DNA of 64,000 nucleotides from Acidithiobacillus sp. HP-2. GTDB taxonomy: Bacteria; Pseudomonadota; Gammaproteobacteria; Acidithiobacillales; Acidithiobacillaceae. This document shows positions 26,097 to 34,660 of the stretch, piece by piece. The notes below the pieces were generated by a model. The model worked only from the letters and a program-made list of their open reading frames with translations. It did not search any database and had not been told where the DNA came from. Within the stretch, counting starts at the first letter, position 1. Every line of letters starts with the position of its first letter. Both the position numbers and the translations under genes were made by a program. Location: the NCBI RefSeq assembly GCF_015100155.1, contig NZ_JACKZA010000004.1:124001-188000 (forward strand). Direction: 5' to 3'.

Positions 26097-26546
26097 ATGT
26101 CTTTACGCGAACGTCTTCAGGAGGACATGAAGGCGGCGATGCGCGCTCGTGAGTCTGATCGTCTTACCACTATTCGCATGCTTCAGGCAGCGATCAAGCA
26201 ACGTGAGGTGGACGATCGCCGCGAGTTGGACGATACCGAGGTTCTGGGTATCGTCGAAAAACTGATCAAGCAAAGAAAAGATTCTGCCAGTCAGTTCAGA
26301 GCGGGAAATCGCCCAGATCTTGCCGATAAGGAAGAAGCAGAAATTGTCATTCTTTCCGCTTATCTCCCCGAGCCTCTGAGTATGGAAGCCATTGATGCCC
26401 TGATTGCCGAAGCGGTTTCAAACACCGCCGCCAGCGGTCCCAAAGATATGGGTAAGGTGTTGAACAGCCTGAAACCGCAATTGCTGGGCCGGGCTGACAT
26501 GGCACTGGTTGCGGAAAAAGTAAAGGCGCGCCTGAATAACGGATGA
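26097..26546 (+). CDS. yqeY: GatB/YqeY domain-containing protein
   Basis: A 149-residue helical YqeY protein: LRERLQEDMKAAMRARESDRLTTIRMLQAAIKQREVD, then LIKQRKDSASQFRAGNRPDLADKEEAEI and LPEPLSMEAIDALIAEAV with the closing DMGKVLNSLKPQLLGRADMALV. It resembles the tail domain of amidotransferase GatB, which binds tRNA, but the free-standing protein's role is unclear. It often accompanies rpsU and dnaG. Its stop overlaps the mutS2 ATG (ATGA). Confidence 0.92.
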   Translation: MSLRERLQEDMKAAMRARESDRLTTIRMLQAAIKQREVDDRRELDDTEVLGIVEKLIKQRKDSASQFRAGNRPDLADKEEAEIVILSAYLPEPLSMEAIDALIAEAVSNTAASGPKDMGKVLNSLKPQLLGRADMALVAEKVKARLNNG

Positions 26547-28873
26547 AAAGCGCTGTGGCAGGGGCGGCTCCCCGGCAGGACAGCTTTTCCAGAGCCCTAG
26601 ATCTGGAAGCTATTTGTGCCGCCTGGCTGGTCAGATGTGCCCATGACTATGGGCAGCATTATGTAGAAAACCTCACCCCCTGGGTAAGCCTTGCTGAAAT
26701 TCAGCAGCGCCAGAATCTGGCGCTTGCGCTGGCGGAACGATCTGCCGCCGGCTTTTCGTTGCCCATCCACATTCTCCCGGACATTCGTTCCCTGCTGGAT
26801 CTGCTTGAGCGCCCCGGCGCTATCCTGAGCGGCCGCGAGTTGCAGCAGATAACCGGGGTTTTGCATGGCCAGAAGCACTATGCCTCGGCCTTGCGGGAAG
26901 TCAACGATACGCTGACGGAATGGGCAACAGACCTGGAGCCTTCACTGCCGCTGCTGCGGCATCTGCAGCAGGCCCTGGATGATGAGGGTGAACTTCTGGA
27001 TGCTGCCAGTGCAGAATTAAGCGCCATTCGCCGGCAGTTACGCCAGGGGCGCGCTGAAATACAACGCTTTTTGCAGGGATTTTTACGTAATCCCGACTGG
27101 CAGGATTACTGGCAGGATCAGCTGATTGTCCAGCGTAATGACCGCTATGTGTTGCCCCTGAAAACCAGCCACAAAGGCCGTATCAAGGTTATTGTGCATG
27201 ATCGTTCGGCGAGTGGTGAAACCCTTTTTGTGGAGCCCCTAACGGCGGTAGACCTGAATAACCAGTTGGTGCAGGACCGCCAGGCCGAACGTCTGGAGCA
27301 GGAAAAGGTGCTACGGGCCTTGAGTGCGGCCGTATGCCAGCAGGTGCCGTCCATGCGTCGCGCCTTAAAGTATATCGGACGGCTGGATGGAGTCCGCGCC
27401 GCCCTGGAACTGGGCAAGGATTATCAGGGTACGCTGGTTCAGGTGGATAATCGCCCGGCCTTTGATCTGCACAATTTACGTCATCCCCTGCTGTGTATGC
27501 AGCATCCGGGTCAGGTGGTTGGTAATCCTCTGGCTTTGGGCGAAAGCCATCATCAACTGGTGATTACCGGACCCAATACGGGTGGCAAAACGGCACTGCT
27601 CAAGGCTCTGGGGTTAAACCATCTGATGGCCTATTTAGGTATGCCGGTGGCGGCTGAAGGTCGTCTGGGATATTTTCGGCAAGGCTTTGCGGTTATCGGT
27701 GACACTCAGGATATTCGTACTGACCTGTCTACTTTTTCGGCACAGGTGAGTCGCTTGCGCAGGGTGCTGGAGCAGGCTGATCAACACAGCCTGGTGCTGT
27801 TGGATGAGCTGGGTAATGGAACGGATCCCCGCGAAGGGGGTGCCCTGGCCCAGGCCGTGGCTGAGGCGCTTCTGTCGGCGCAAGCCTGTACGGTGCTCAC
27901 CAGTCATCAGGAAATCATGAAACGTTATGCGCTCAGCCGCGCTGCCGTAGCTTTGGCAGGTATGGGCTTTGACGCAGAACGTCTTGCCCCGACCTATCGT
28001 CTGCAATGGGGAGTAGGTGGTGCCAGTCAGGGTTTGGCCATTGCGCGTCGGGTTGGCATGCCCGAAGCGCTGGTGCTGCGGGCCGAAGCCCTGTACGCGG
28101 ATGATCGTGAGGACTGGGAACGCTGGGAAGCACAACGGGAAGGCCTGTTGCGCGCGGCACAACAGGCCATGGATGAAGCGGCGCAGGCGCGGATGGAAGC
28201 TGACAAGTCGGCGAAACGTTTGCAGCGTGAACTGGATGCGGCACGTCAGGATCGGGAGCGGGCCGCTGAACAGGCTCGCAATGAGTGGACGCAATTGCTG
28301 CAGAATGCCCGCAGTGAAGTGCGGAAAACCATCGCCGCGCTCAAGTCTGGACGGGATACCCAGGCGGCCAGTGCGGCACTGGAGCAGTTGGATACGCCTT
28401 TTCAGATGGTCGAAGCCGTGTCAGTGGATTTGCCCGCAGTCGGCAGCAAGGGCTTGTTTCTGCCCCTCCGCCAGGTCACCCAGATTGTCCGTGTGGATGC
28501 TGCCCGGCAACGTCTGCAAATTCAGTTGCGCGGCAAGCAGGTGTGGATTCCCCTGGAGCAGTTCCGCGCGGATTCCGCACTGGAAATACCCAAGGAAAAG
28601 GGGAGTGCTCAGTATGCTTCACCAGAAAACCATCCGTGGCGTCTCGATCTGCGTGGTCAGCTGCGCGAAGATGCCTGGCAGGCTTTGTGCCGCCATGTGG
28701 ATGGCGCCATGGCTTCCGGTCGCCAGCACATTGAGGTGCTGCATGGTAAAGGCAATGGCGTCCTGGCTGAAATGGTCAGGGAATTTGCCCATCAGGATCC
28801 GCGCATCATCCAGTGGCGTATGGCCCGTCCCGAGCAGGGGGGTGGCGGTGTCAGTGAGTTGGAGCTACGCTGA
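26543..28873 (+). CDS. mutS2: MutS2 ATPase/endonuclease with C-terminal Smr domain
   Basis: A 776-residue MutS2, which in Bacillus splits collided ribosomes and feeds the RqcH quality-control pathway. The MutS-like core has Walker A GPNTGGKT (residues 343-350), STFSAQVSRL, Walker B SLVLLDELGNGTDPREGGAL and an ABC dimer interface. A long coiled coil follows, then a KOW-like stretch (KGLFLPLRQVTQIVRVD) and a C-terminal Smr domain with LDLRGQLREDAWQAL and HIEVLHGKGNGVL. Smr's key LDLRG and GKGxG are intact. No MutS1-type mismatch-binding domain is present. It sits between yqeY and dnaG, overlapping yqeY by 4 nt and ending 3 bp before dnaG. Confidence 0.93.
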   Translation: MKSAVAGAAPRQDSFSRALDLEAICAAWLVRCAHDYGQHYVENLTPWVSLAEIQQRQNLALALAERSAAGFSLPIHILPDIRSLLDLLERPGAILSGRELQQITGVLHGQKHYASALREVNDTLTEWATDLEPSLPLLRHLQQALDDEGELLDAASAELSAIRRQLRQGRAEIQRFLQGFLRNPDWQDYWQDQLIVQRNDRYVLPLKTSHKGRIKVIVHDRSASGETLFVEPLTAVDLNNQLVQDRQAERLEQEKVLRALSAAVCQQVPSMRRALKYIGRLDGVRAALELGKDYQGTLVQVDNRPAFDLHNLRHPLLCMQHPGQVVGNPLALGESHHQLVITGPNTGGKTALLKALGLNHLMAYLGMPVAAEGRLGYFRQGFAVIGDTQDIRTDLSTFSAQVSRLRRVLEQADQHSLVLLDELGNGTDPREGGALAQAVAEALLSAQACTVLTSHQEIMKRYALSRAAVALAGMGFDAERLAPTYRLQWGVGGASQGLAIARRVGMPEALVLRAEALYADDREDWERWEAQREGLLRAAQQAMDEAAQARMEADKSAKRLQRELDAARQDRERAAEQARNEWTQLLQNARSEVRKTIAALKSGRDTQAASAALEQLDTPFQMVEAVSVDLPAVGSKGLFLPLRQVTQIVRVDAARQRLQIQLRGKQVWIPLEQFRADSALEIPKEKGSAQYASPENHPWRLDLRGQLREDAWQALCRHVDGAMASGRQHIEVLHGKGNGVLAEMVREFAHQDPRIIQWRMARPEQGGGGVSELELR

Positions 28874-28876
28874 AAC

Positions 28877-30637
28877 ATGGTCAAATTTTCCCCCGCATTC
28901 ATAGATGCTCTCCTCGAACGGACCGATTTGATCCGTCTGGTGGAGGGTCGTGTTCCCCTGAAGAAAAAAGGCAAGGATTTTTGGGCCTGCTGTCCTTTTC
29001 ATCAGGAAAAAAGTCCTTCGTTTTCAGTGAGTCCGGAAAAACAGATTTACTATTGTTTTGGATGCCATGCCCATGGTAACGCCATTGGGTTTCTGATGGC
29101 CCATGATCGTCTTTCCTTCCCTGAGGCGGTAGCCTTGCTGGCGGAAGATGCCGGGGTGGCCTTACCTGAAGAGGCTGTTGGTCAGTCTGTCCAGGAAGAT
29201 CTCCGCCCTTTTCGGCAGATTCTGGATAAGGCGGTCAGCCTGTACCGTGATGCACTGGTAAAAAATCCGGCGGCCCAGCAGTACTGGCAGAGCCGGGGTC
29301 TCCATCCGGAAATCATTGCGCGCTTTGAATTGGGTTATGCCCCTCCTGTCGCGAATTTTCTCAGTCAGCAACTGGGTAAGGATGAAAATACCCGACGCGC
29401 ACTGATTGGTGCAGGTTTGGTGAGTAGCCGCGAAGATCATTCGGTTTATGACCGTTTTCGGGACAGGGTCATTTTTCCGATTCGGGATGGTCGCGGCCAT
29501 CTGGTCGGATTGGGGGGACGCAGTCTCGATGGTCGGGAGCCCAAATATCTGAACTCTCCCGAAGGTCCGCTGTACCATAAGGGGCAGGTGCTTTACGGCC
29601 TGCATCAGGCGCGGGATGGCCTGCGCCGGGTGAATCGTGCCGTGCTGGTGGAAGGCTATCTGGATGTCGTCACCCTGCATCAGGCCGGACTGGATTATGC
29701 CGTTGCTGCCAGTGGTACGGCACTCGGGGAAAGTCAGCTACAGATGCTGTTTCGTGCGGCTGCAGAGATTTTGCTGTGCTTTGATGGGGATGCTGCCGGC
29801 CGTAAGGCGGCCTGGCGGGCGGTGCAAATGGCGCCTGAGTTGTTGCGCGAGGGGCGTCTGCTGCGGGTACTGTTTTTGCCGGATGGGCAGGACCCGGATT
29901 CGCTGGTGCGCGAGCAGGGCGCAGCAGCACTGGAAGCTTTATTCCCGACGGCCCGGCCGGCCATCGATTTTTTTCTCGATGAACTGCAGCGCCGCTATAA
30001 TATTGCCGCAGAAGACGAAAAAGCCCAGTTTCTGCGGGAAGCCCGGGAATTCTTGCAGCGGATAAAGGATACCACTTTGCGAGAAGTTTACCTCCATAAA
30101 CTCCAGGAGTTATGTGGTCTGGCCTTTGCCACACCTTCCAAAACGCGTCGTCGGGATGCTCAAGTTGCAGCGTCAGTGCAACTGTCGCGGAGCAAAGAGG
30201 GACCCTCCCTCTTCAAAAACGCGATGCGCCTGCTCTTGAATCATCCCGATGACCCTGTCTGGCAGCAACTGGAAAAGGATCTGCTGCCTTTTGCGTCTGA
30301 CCCCATTGCAAAAAAACTCGATGCTACCCTTGATATTTTGGTAAACATGACCCATTTAAGTTCCCACGAGCTCTTGGCGAGACTGGCTGGCACTGACTTG
30401 GCAGAGTTTTGTTATGCCTTGGTCATGTCCGAGGCTGAAGAGCGCCAGGAGAGCGCATTGTTGCGCAATGAAATACCAGAATGTGTGCACAGGGTAAATC
30501 GGCGCCTGAGCGCCGCTAGGTTGGAATATATGGGCCATGCGGCGGATCGTTCGGGATTGGGCGCGCTGACGGAGCAGGAGCGGACCGAAATCGTGTTGTC
30601 AACGCGACGTGGTCGCCACAAGCGTTCCGAATCCTGA
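28877..30637 (+). CDS. dnaG: DNA primase
   Basis: A 586-residue primase that makes RNA primers at replication forks. The N-terminal zinc-binding domain has Cys39, His42, Cys60 and Cys63 (CPFHQEKSPSFSV, YYCFGCHAHGN). The core shows the RNA polymerase basic motif region and a Toprim domain (VLVEGYLDVVTLHQAGLDYAVAASGTALGESQL, CFDGDAAGRKAAWRA). The C-terminal part is a helical DnaB-binding domain. Length and order match the family. It precedes rpoD by 99 bp. Confidence 0.96.
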   Translation: MVKFSPAFIDALLERTDLIRLVEGRVPLKKKGKDFWACCPFHQEKSPSFSVSPEKQIYYCFGCHAHGNAIGFLMAHDRLSFPEAVALLAEDAGVALPEEAVGQSVQEDLRPFRQILDKAVSLYRDALVKNPAAQQYWQSRGLHPEIIARFELGYAPPVANFLSQQLGKDENTRRALIGAGLVSSREDHSVYDRFRDRVIFPIRDGRGHLVGLGGRSLDGREPKYLNSPEGPLYHKGQVLYGLHQARDGLRRVNRAVLVEGYLDVVTLHQAGLDYAVAASGTALGESQLQMLFRAAAEILLCFDGDAAGRKAAWRAVQMAPELLREGRLLRVLFLPDGQDPDSLVREQGAAALEALFPTARPAIDFFLDELQRRYNIAAEDEKAQFLREAREFLQRIKDTTLREVYLHKLQELCGLAFATPSKTRRRDAQVAASVQLSRSKEGPSLFKNAMRLLLNHPDDPVWQQLEKDLLPFASDPIAKKLDATLDILVNMTHLSSHELLARLAGTDLAEFCYALVMSEAEERQESALLRNEIPECVHRVNRRLSAARLEYMGHAADRSGLGALTEQERTEIVLSTRRGRHKRSES

Positions 30638-30707
30638 AGTGTCCAGACAAAAAGGATGGATGAATGCGGTCAATGAATTTAGCTTTTCATCTAGGTGGTT
30701 TTTCTTA

Positions 30708-30713
30708 TATAAT
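30708..30713 (+). promoter_or_regulatory. Likely internal -10 box ahead of rpoD
   Basis: A perfect TATAAT, 24 bp before the rpoD start, in the AT-rich dnaG-rpoD gap (30638-30736). The expected -35 position (30685-30690, TTTCAT) is a poor match, so an activator or another sigma factor may be involved. A separate rpoD promoter at this spot is known in E. coli. Confidence 0.4.
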
Positions 30714-30736
30714 ATGCGGCTTTCCGCGAGTGCAGG

Positions 30737-32635
30737 ATGGTTATGAGAGACGGTGAGAGTGTAGTGGACAATGAGTCTCAGCGGTCTGAGCTGAAGCGCC
30801 TGATCGCGCGCGGGAAAGAGCAGGGATACCTGACCTACGGGGAGATTAATGATCATCTGCCCGAAGAAGTTTTTGATCCTGAGCAGATGGAAAATGTCAT
30901 TTCCATGATTAATGACATGGGCATCGAAGTGTTTGAAGAAGCACCGGATGGCGATACTCTTCTGGACGGTGAAGGTAATGTCGGCGTGGCCGCCCAGGAA
31001 GCCGAAGAAGCTGCCGAGGAAGCCCTGGCTGTCGTCGAAGCGGATATTGGCCGTACCAGTGATCCGGTGCGTATGTACATGCGTGAGATGGGCACGGTTG
31101 AGCTTTTAACCCGGGAAGGCGAAATTGAAATAGCCCGCCGCATTGAAGATGGTCTGATGCAGGTTTTGCGTGCGGTTTCCACCTGCCCGACCACTATCTC
31201 GCTGTTGCTGGATGCTGCTGATCGGGTTGAGCGCGGAGAAACGCGCCTGGATGAAGTGGTGGATGCATTTATTGATCCCAACGCCTTGGATGCAGAGGCC
31301 GTCAGTGAAGACGAAGAGTCTGTTTTGCTGGAGGGCGAAGAGCCTGAAGACACGGATGATGCGGATGAAGAAAGCGAAGAAGGCACTCTTGAAGCGGATA
31401 AGGGCCCGCAGCTGGAAGAAGCCCTGGAGCGTTTTGCAGTCATTCGCGAAGCCTATCTGAATCTGCTTGCCAGTCATGCTGAAGGTGAAATGCATGACGA
31501 AAGCTATCAGGAAAAAAGACGCGAGCTGGCAGAACGCTTTCTGGAAATCAAGCTGAATGGTCGCCAGATTGATGTGATGGCCGATGCCTTGCGGGCTTTA
31601 ACTGACGGCGTACGTCATTGTGAACGTGAGCTCATGGAGATTTGTATTGAGCGGGCGCGTTTCCCCCGGAAGGAATTTGTGCGCAGCTACCCCGGTCATG
31701 AAAGTGATCTGGACTGGATAGACCATCAGATTAATGGTGGCTTTACTTATAGCGCACGGTTAGTGGAATATCGGGATGATATTCTCGCCATCATGAAGCG
31801 TTTGGCAGACATTGAAAAACGGGCGGGCTTGCCGGTCGCGGAAATCAAGGAAGCCAGCCGTTTGATGTCTATCGGTGAAGCAAAAGCCCGGCGGGCCAAA
31901 AAGGAAATGGTTGAAGCCAATCTGCGTCTGGTCATTTCCATTGCCAAGAAGTACACCAATCGTGGTCTGCAATTTCTGGATTTGATTCAGGAAGGCAATA
32001 TCGGCTTGATGAAAGCGGTGGACAAGTTTGAATACCGGCGTGGCTACAAGTTTTCTACCTACGCTACCTGGTGGATTAGACAGGCCATTACCCGCAGTAT
32101 TGCCGATCAGGCGCGCACCATTCGTATTCCGGTGCACATGATTGAAACCATCAACAAGCTGAACCGGATCAGTCGGCAAATGCTGCAGGAAATGGGTCGG
32201 GAGCCAACTCCGGAAGAGCTGGCGGAGCGCATGGAAATGCCCGAAGACAAGATTCGCAAAGTGCTGAAAATTGCCAAGGAACCGATTTCCATGGAAACTC
32301 CCATTGGCGACGATGAAGACTCCCATCTGGGTGACTTTATTGAAGATCGTAATGTCACCGCGCCAGCCGAATCAGCAGTCAATGCGGCTATTCGCGAAGT
32401 TGTTGAAGAACTTCTGGACAATGGTCTGACAGCCCGAGAGGCCAAAGTGTTGCGTATGCGCTTTGGAATCGGCATGAACACGGATCACACCCTTGAAGAA
32501 GTGGGTAAACAGTTTGATGTGACCCGTGAGCGTATTCGTCAGATTGAAGCCAAGGCGCTGCGGAAGCTGCGCCATCCTTCCCGCTCTGAGCGTTTAAAGA
32601 GTTTTGTGGACGGAGAAGTCACCATTCCTTCCTGA
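30737..32635 (+). CDS. rpoD: RNA polymerase primary sigma factor RpoD
   Basis: A 632-residue group 1 sigma factor. It has region 1.1 ([29 protein letters not shown]), region 1.2 ([30 protein letters not shown]), a long acidic non-conserved insert (about residues 170-260), regions 2 and 2.4 ([32 protein letters not shown]), region 3 and region 4 ([21 protein letters not shown]). It drives housekeeping transcription. It is the last gene of the operon and may also have its own promoter (TATAAT at 30708). Confidence 0.97.
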   Translation: MVMRDGESVVDNESQRSELKRLIARGKEQGYLTYGEINDHLPEEVFDPEQMENVISMINDMGIEVFEEAPDGDTLLDGEGNVGVAAQEAEEAAEEALAVVEADIGRTSDPVRMYMREMGTVELLTREGEIEIARRIEDGLMQVLRAVSTCPTTISLLLDAADRVERGETRLDEVVDAFIDPNALDAEAVSEDEESVLLEGEEPEDTDDADEESEEGTLEADKGPQLEEALERFAVIREAYLNLLASHAEGEMHDESYQEKRRELAERFLEIKLNGRQIDVMADALRALTDGVRHCERELMEICIERARFPRKEFVRSYPGHESDLDWIDHQINGGFTYSARLVEYRDDILAIMKRLADIEKRAGLPVAEIKEASRLMSIGEAKARRAKKEMVEANLRLVISIAKKYTNRGLQFLDLIQEGNIGLMKAVDKFEYRRGYKFSTYATWWIRQAITRSIADQARTIRIPVHMIETINKLNRISRQMLQEMGREPTPEELAERMEMPEDKIRKVLKIAKEPISMETPIGDDEDSHLGDFIEDRNVTAPAESAVNAAIREVVEELLDNGLTAREAKVLRMRFGIGMNTDHTLEEVGKQFDVTRERIRQIEAKALRKLRHPSRSERLKSFVDGEVTIPS

Positions 32636-32689
32636 AGGGTAAATGTGGTAAAAATGCGGGCGCGGAAACAATTTCGTGCCCTCTCTTCA

Positions 32690-32766
<77 letters not shown>

Positions 32767-32963
32767 AATAAAACAATAAGTTATAAATTGTTTATTGACA
32801 GTCATCTGCTACTCAGGCGCAAATTTGGTACAGGGCCGAATATGGAGGGAAGTCTTGTCTTACGACTACGGTCGTCAAAAAACCGGCAGTAACTTGGAGG
32901 GGTGTGGTTCGGATGCTGTCAGCATTTTGTCGAGTTTGCAGCGGTCTTGCGCTTTTCTTCATG

Positions 32964-32979
32964 CTGTATAAAAATACAG
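32964..32979 (+). promoter_or_regulatory. LexA binding site (SOS box)
   Basis: CTGTATAAAAATACAG is a perfect match to the enterobacterial consensus CTGT-N8-ACAG, 31 bp before the lexA start and overlapping the AT-rich -10 area. It predicts that LexA represses its own gene. The rest of the 244-bp gap from tRNA-Ile to lexA has no gene. Confidence 0.85.
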
Positions 32980-33010
32980 AATCATACGTACCGATTTCTG
33001 GAGGCATGAC

Positions 33011-33631
33011 ATGGATAAACTGACGCCGCGTCAGGCCGAGATTCTGGCCTGGATTCGCACCCGGATGCTGGAAGACAATTTGCCGCCCACTCGTGCGGAA
33101 TTGATGAAAGCCTTTGACTTTCGTTCACCCAATGCGGCGGAAACCCATTTGCGCATGTTGGCGCGCAAGGGTTATCTGGAGTTGCAAAATGGTACCGCAC
33201 GGGGTATTCGCCTGCACGAAGATTTGAGCGAGACCATGGGCTTGCCTTTGGTGGGTCGGGTGGCCGCCGGACAGCCGATGCTGGCTGAGGAGTTTCGCGA
33301 AGGGCAGTTGCCGGTAGACCCTAAATTATTTTCGCCAGGGGCTGATTATTTGTTGCGGGTGCAGGGTATGAGTATGCGCGATGCGGGTATTCTCGATGGC
33401 GATATTCTGGCGGTGCGCCATGAAGCCGGTTTTGCGCCGCAAAATGGCCAGATTGTAGTGGCCCGAGTCAACGGAGAGGTTACGGTCAAGCGTTGGCAAC
33501 GGAAGCAGAGCAAAGTCAGCCTGTTACCCGAAAATCCGGATTTTTCTCCTATTGATGTAGATTTGTCGCGTGATGATTTGCAGATTGAAGGGCAGGTGGT
33601 TGGTCTGCTGCGCATTGGTAACCGCCTCTAA
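33011..33631 (+). CDS. lexA: SOS response repressor LexA
   Basis: A 206-residue LexA with a winged helix-turn-helix (LTPRQAEILAWIRTRML, PPTRAELMKAFDFRSPNAAETHLRML) and an S24 peptidase domain. The self-cleavage bond is Ala86-Gly87 in GRVAAGQPM, and the catalytic pair Ser121 (GMSMRDAGI) and Lys160 (VTVKRW) is present. It represses DNA-repair genes until RecA filaments trigger cleavage. GGAGG precedes the ATG, and an SOS box lies at 32964-32979. Confidence 0.96.
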   Translation: MDKLTPRQAEILAWIRTRMLEDNLPPTRAELMKAFDFRSPNAAETHLRMLARKGYLELQNGTARGIRLHEDLSETMGLPLVGRVAAGQPMLAEEFREGQLPVDPKLFSPGADYLLRVQGMSMRDAGILDGDILAVRHEAGFAPQNGQIVVARVNGEVTVKRWQRKQSKVSLLPENPDFSPIDVDLSRDDLQIEGQVVGLLRIGNRL

Positions 33632-33802
33632 AACGTCCATTTCGGGAACCATCACCGGCGTTGAAGGTCTTCTCTCAAGAGTTTGCCGCGTGTACGCAAC
33701 TCTGGTTTTTACGGATCTTGTCATTTCTGGTCTTGATGCTCTCAGCGGTTTACAATCTTCCTTTGTCACTTTTTTCAGAATTTACAGGATTAACTTTCAT
33801 AT

Positions 33803-34660
33803 ATGGACAAATCATCTATCGCTCTGGCAGTGGGTCTTTTAATTATTGGCGGCTTAACCGGGGCAGTTATCGAACGCTTTGCCATCAATCCTGACTCCGC
33901 TATGAGCAGCAGTCCGTTGAGTCTGAATGGCGCCAAGAAGCTGCTGAATGATGTTACCCACGGCCAGGCCAGTGCTGAAAAGGTTTTTCCTGGCCCTGGA
34001 GGTTTGACGGGGATTGAAGTCAGTATGGAAGGTCATCCAACCATTGCCTATGCGACGTCAGATGGACAATATCTGGTGGCCGGGCCGGTGCTCAATCAGC
34101 AAGGTCAGGATGCCGCCCATGCCGACATGATCAAGCTGGGGCTCATTCCCAAACCGGCATCGGCTGCGGTTTTGGCTGAAAAAGCCGCGCATGCCGACAG
34201 TTTTGTGCTGGGAACCAAAGGACCGGAGCTCACGGCTTTTGTGGACCCTAACTGCATTTACTGTCACAAGTTTTATGAAGAAGCCAAACCGCTCATTGCT
34301 GCAGGTAAATTGCGCGTCCGCTATGTGGTCGTGGCTTTCCTGAAGCCCAGCAGCGCCGGAAAAGCGGCGGCTATTTTGGGGGCCAGTGATCCTGCTGCCG
34401 CCATGGCAGAAAATGAAAAAGGCTTTGATGAGGCGACGGAAGAGGGCGGCATTTCTCCCGCTAAAACCCCTGATCCGGCGACACTGGCTGCAGTAGAAGA
34501 CAATACCAAGCTGCTGAGTGAAAGCGGAGAAGTGGCGACCCCGACCCTGATTTATTGTAATACACGTAATCAGGCCGTTCTGGCCCATGGGTTGGATCGT
34601 TCAAGTCTGGCCGATTTTGTTGATCATATCAGCAGCCTGGAAAATGGAGCTTGCCATTGA
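33803..34660 (+). CDS. Membrane-anchored thiol:disulfide interchange protein, DsbG/DsbC-like
   Basis: A 285-residue protein with an N-terminal hydrophobic anchor (residues 4-26), a small dimerisation-like domain (about 40-110) and a thioredoxin-fold domain with CIYC (FVDPNCIYCHKFYEEAKPLI) and a late cis-proline region (GEVATPTLIY). The layout matches DsbC/DsbG isomerases, which rearrange or reduce disulfides in the periplasm. CIYC replaces CPYC/CGYC. The first segment has no clear cleavage site, so a tethered form is likely. Its stop overlaps the pepN ATG (TGATG). Confidence 0.8.
   Translation: MDKSSIALAVGLLIIGGLTGAVIERFAINPDSAMSSSPLSLNGAKKLLNDVTHGQASAEKVFPGPGGLTGIEVSMEGHPTIAYATSDGQYLVAGPVLNQQGQDAAHADMIKLGLIPKPASAAVLAEKAAHADSFVLGTKGPELTAFVDPNCIYCHKFYEEAKPLIAAGKLRVRYVVVAFLKPSSAGKAAAILGASDPAAAMAENEKGFDEATEEGGISPAKTPDPATLAAVEDNTKLLSESGEVATPTLIYCNTRNQAVLAHGLDRSSLADFVDHISSLENGACH

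Noticed and set aside
30638-30736. A heat-shock (sigma-32) promoter ahead of rpoD, as in E. coli
   Set aside because: No CTTGAA and CCCCAT pair at the right spacing; only a sigma-70 type -10 box is visible.
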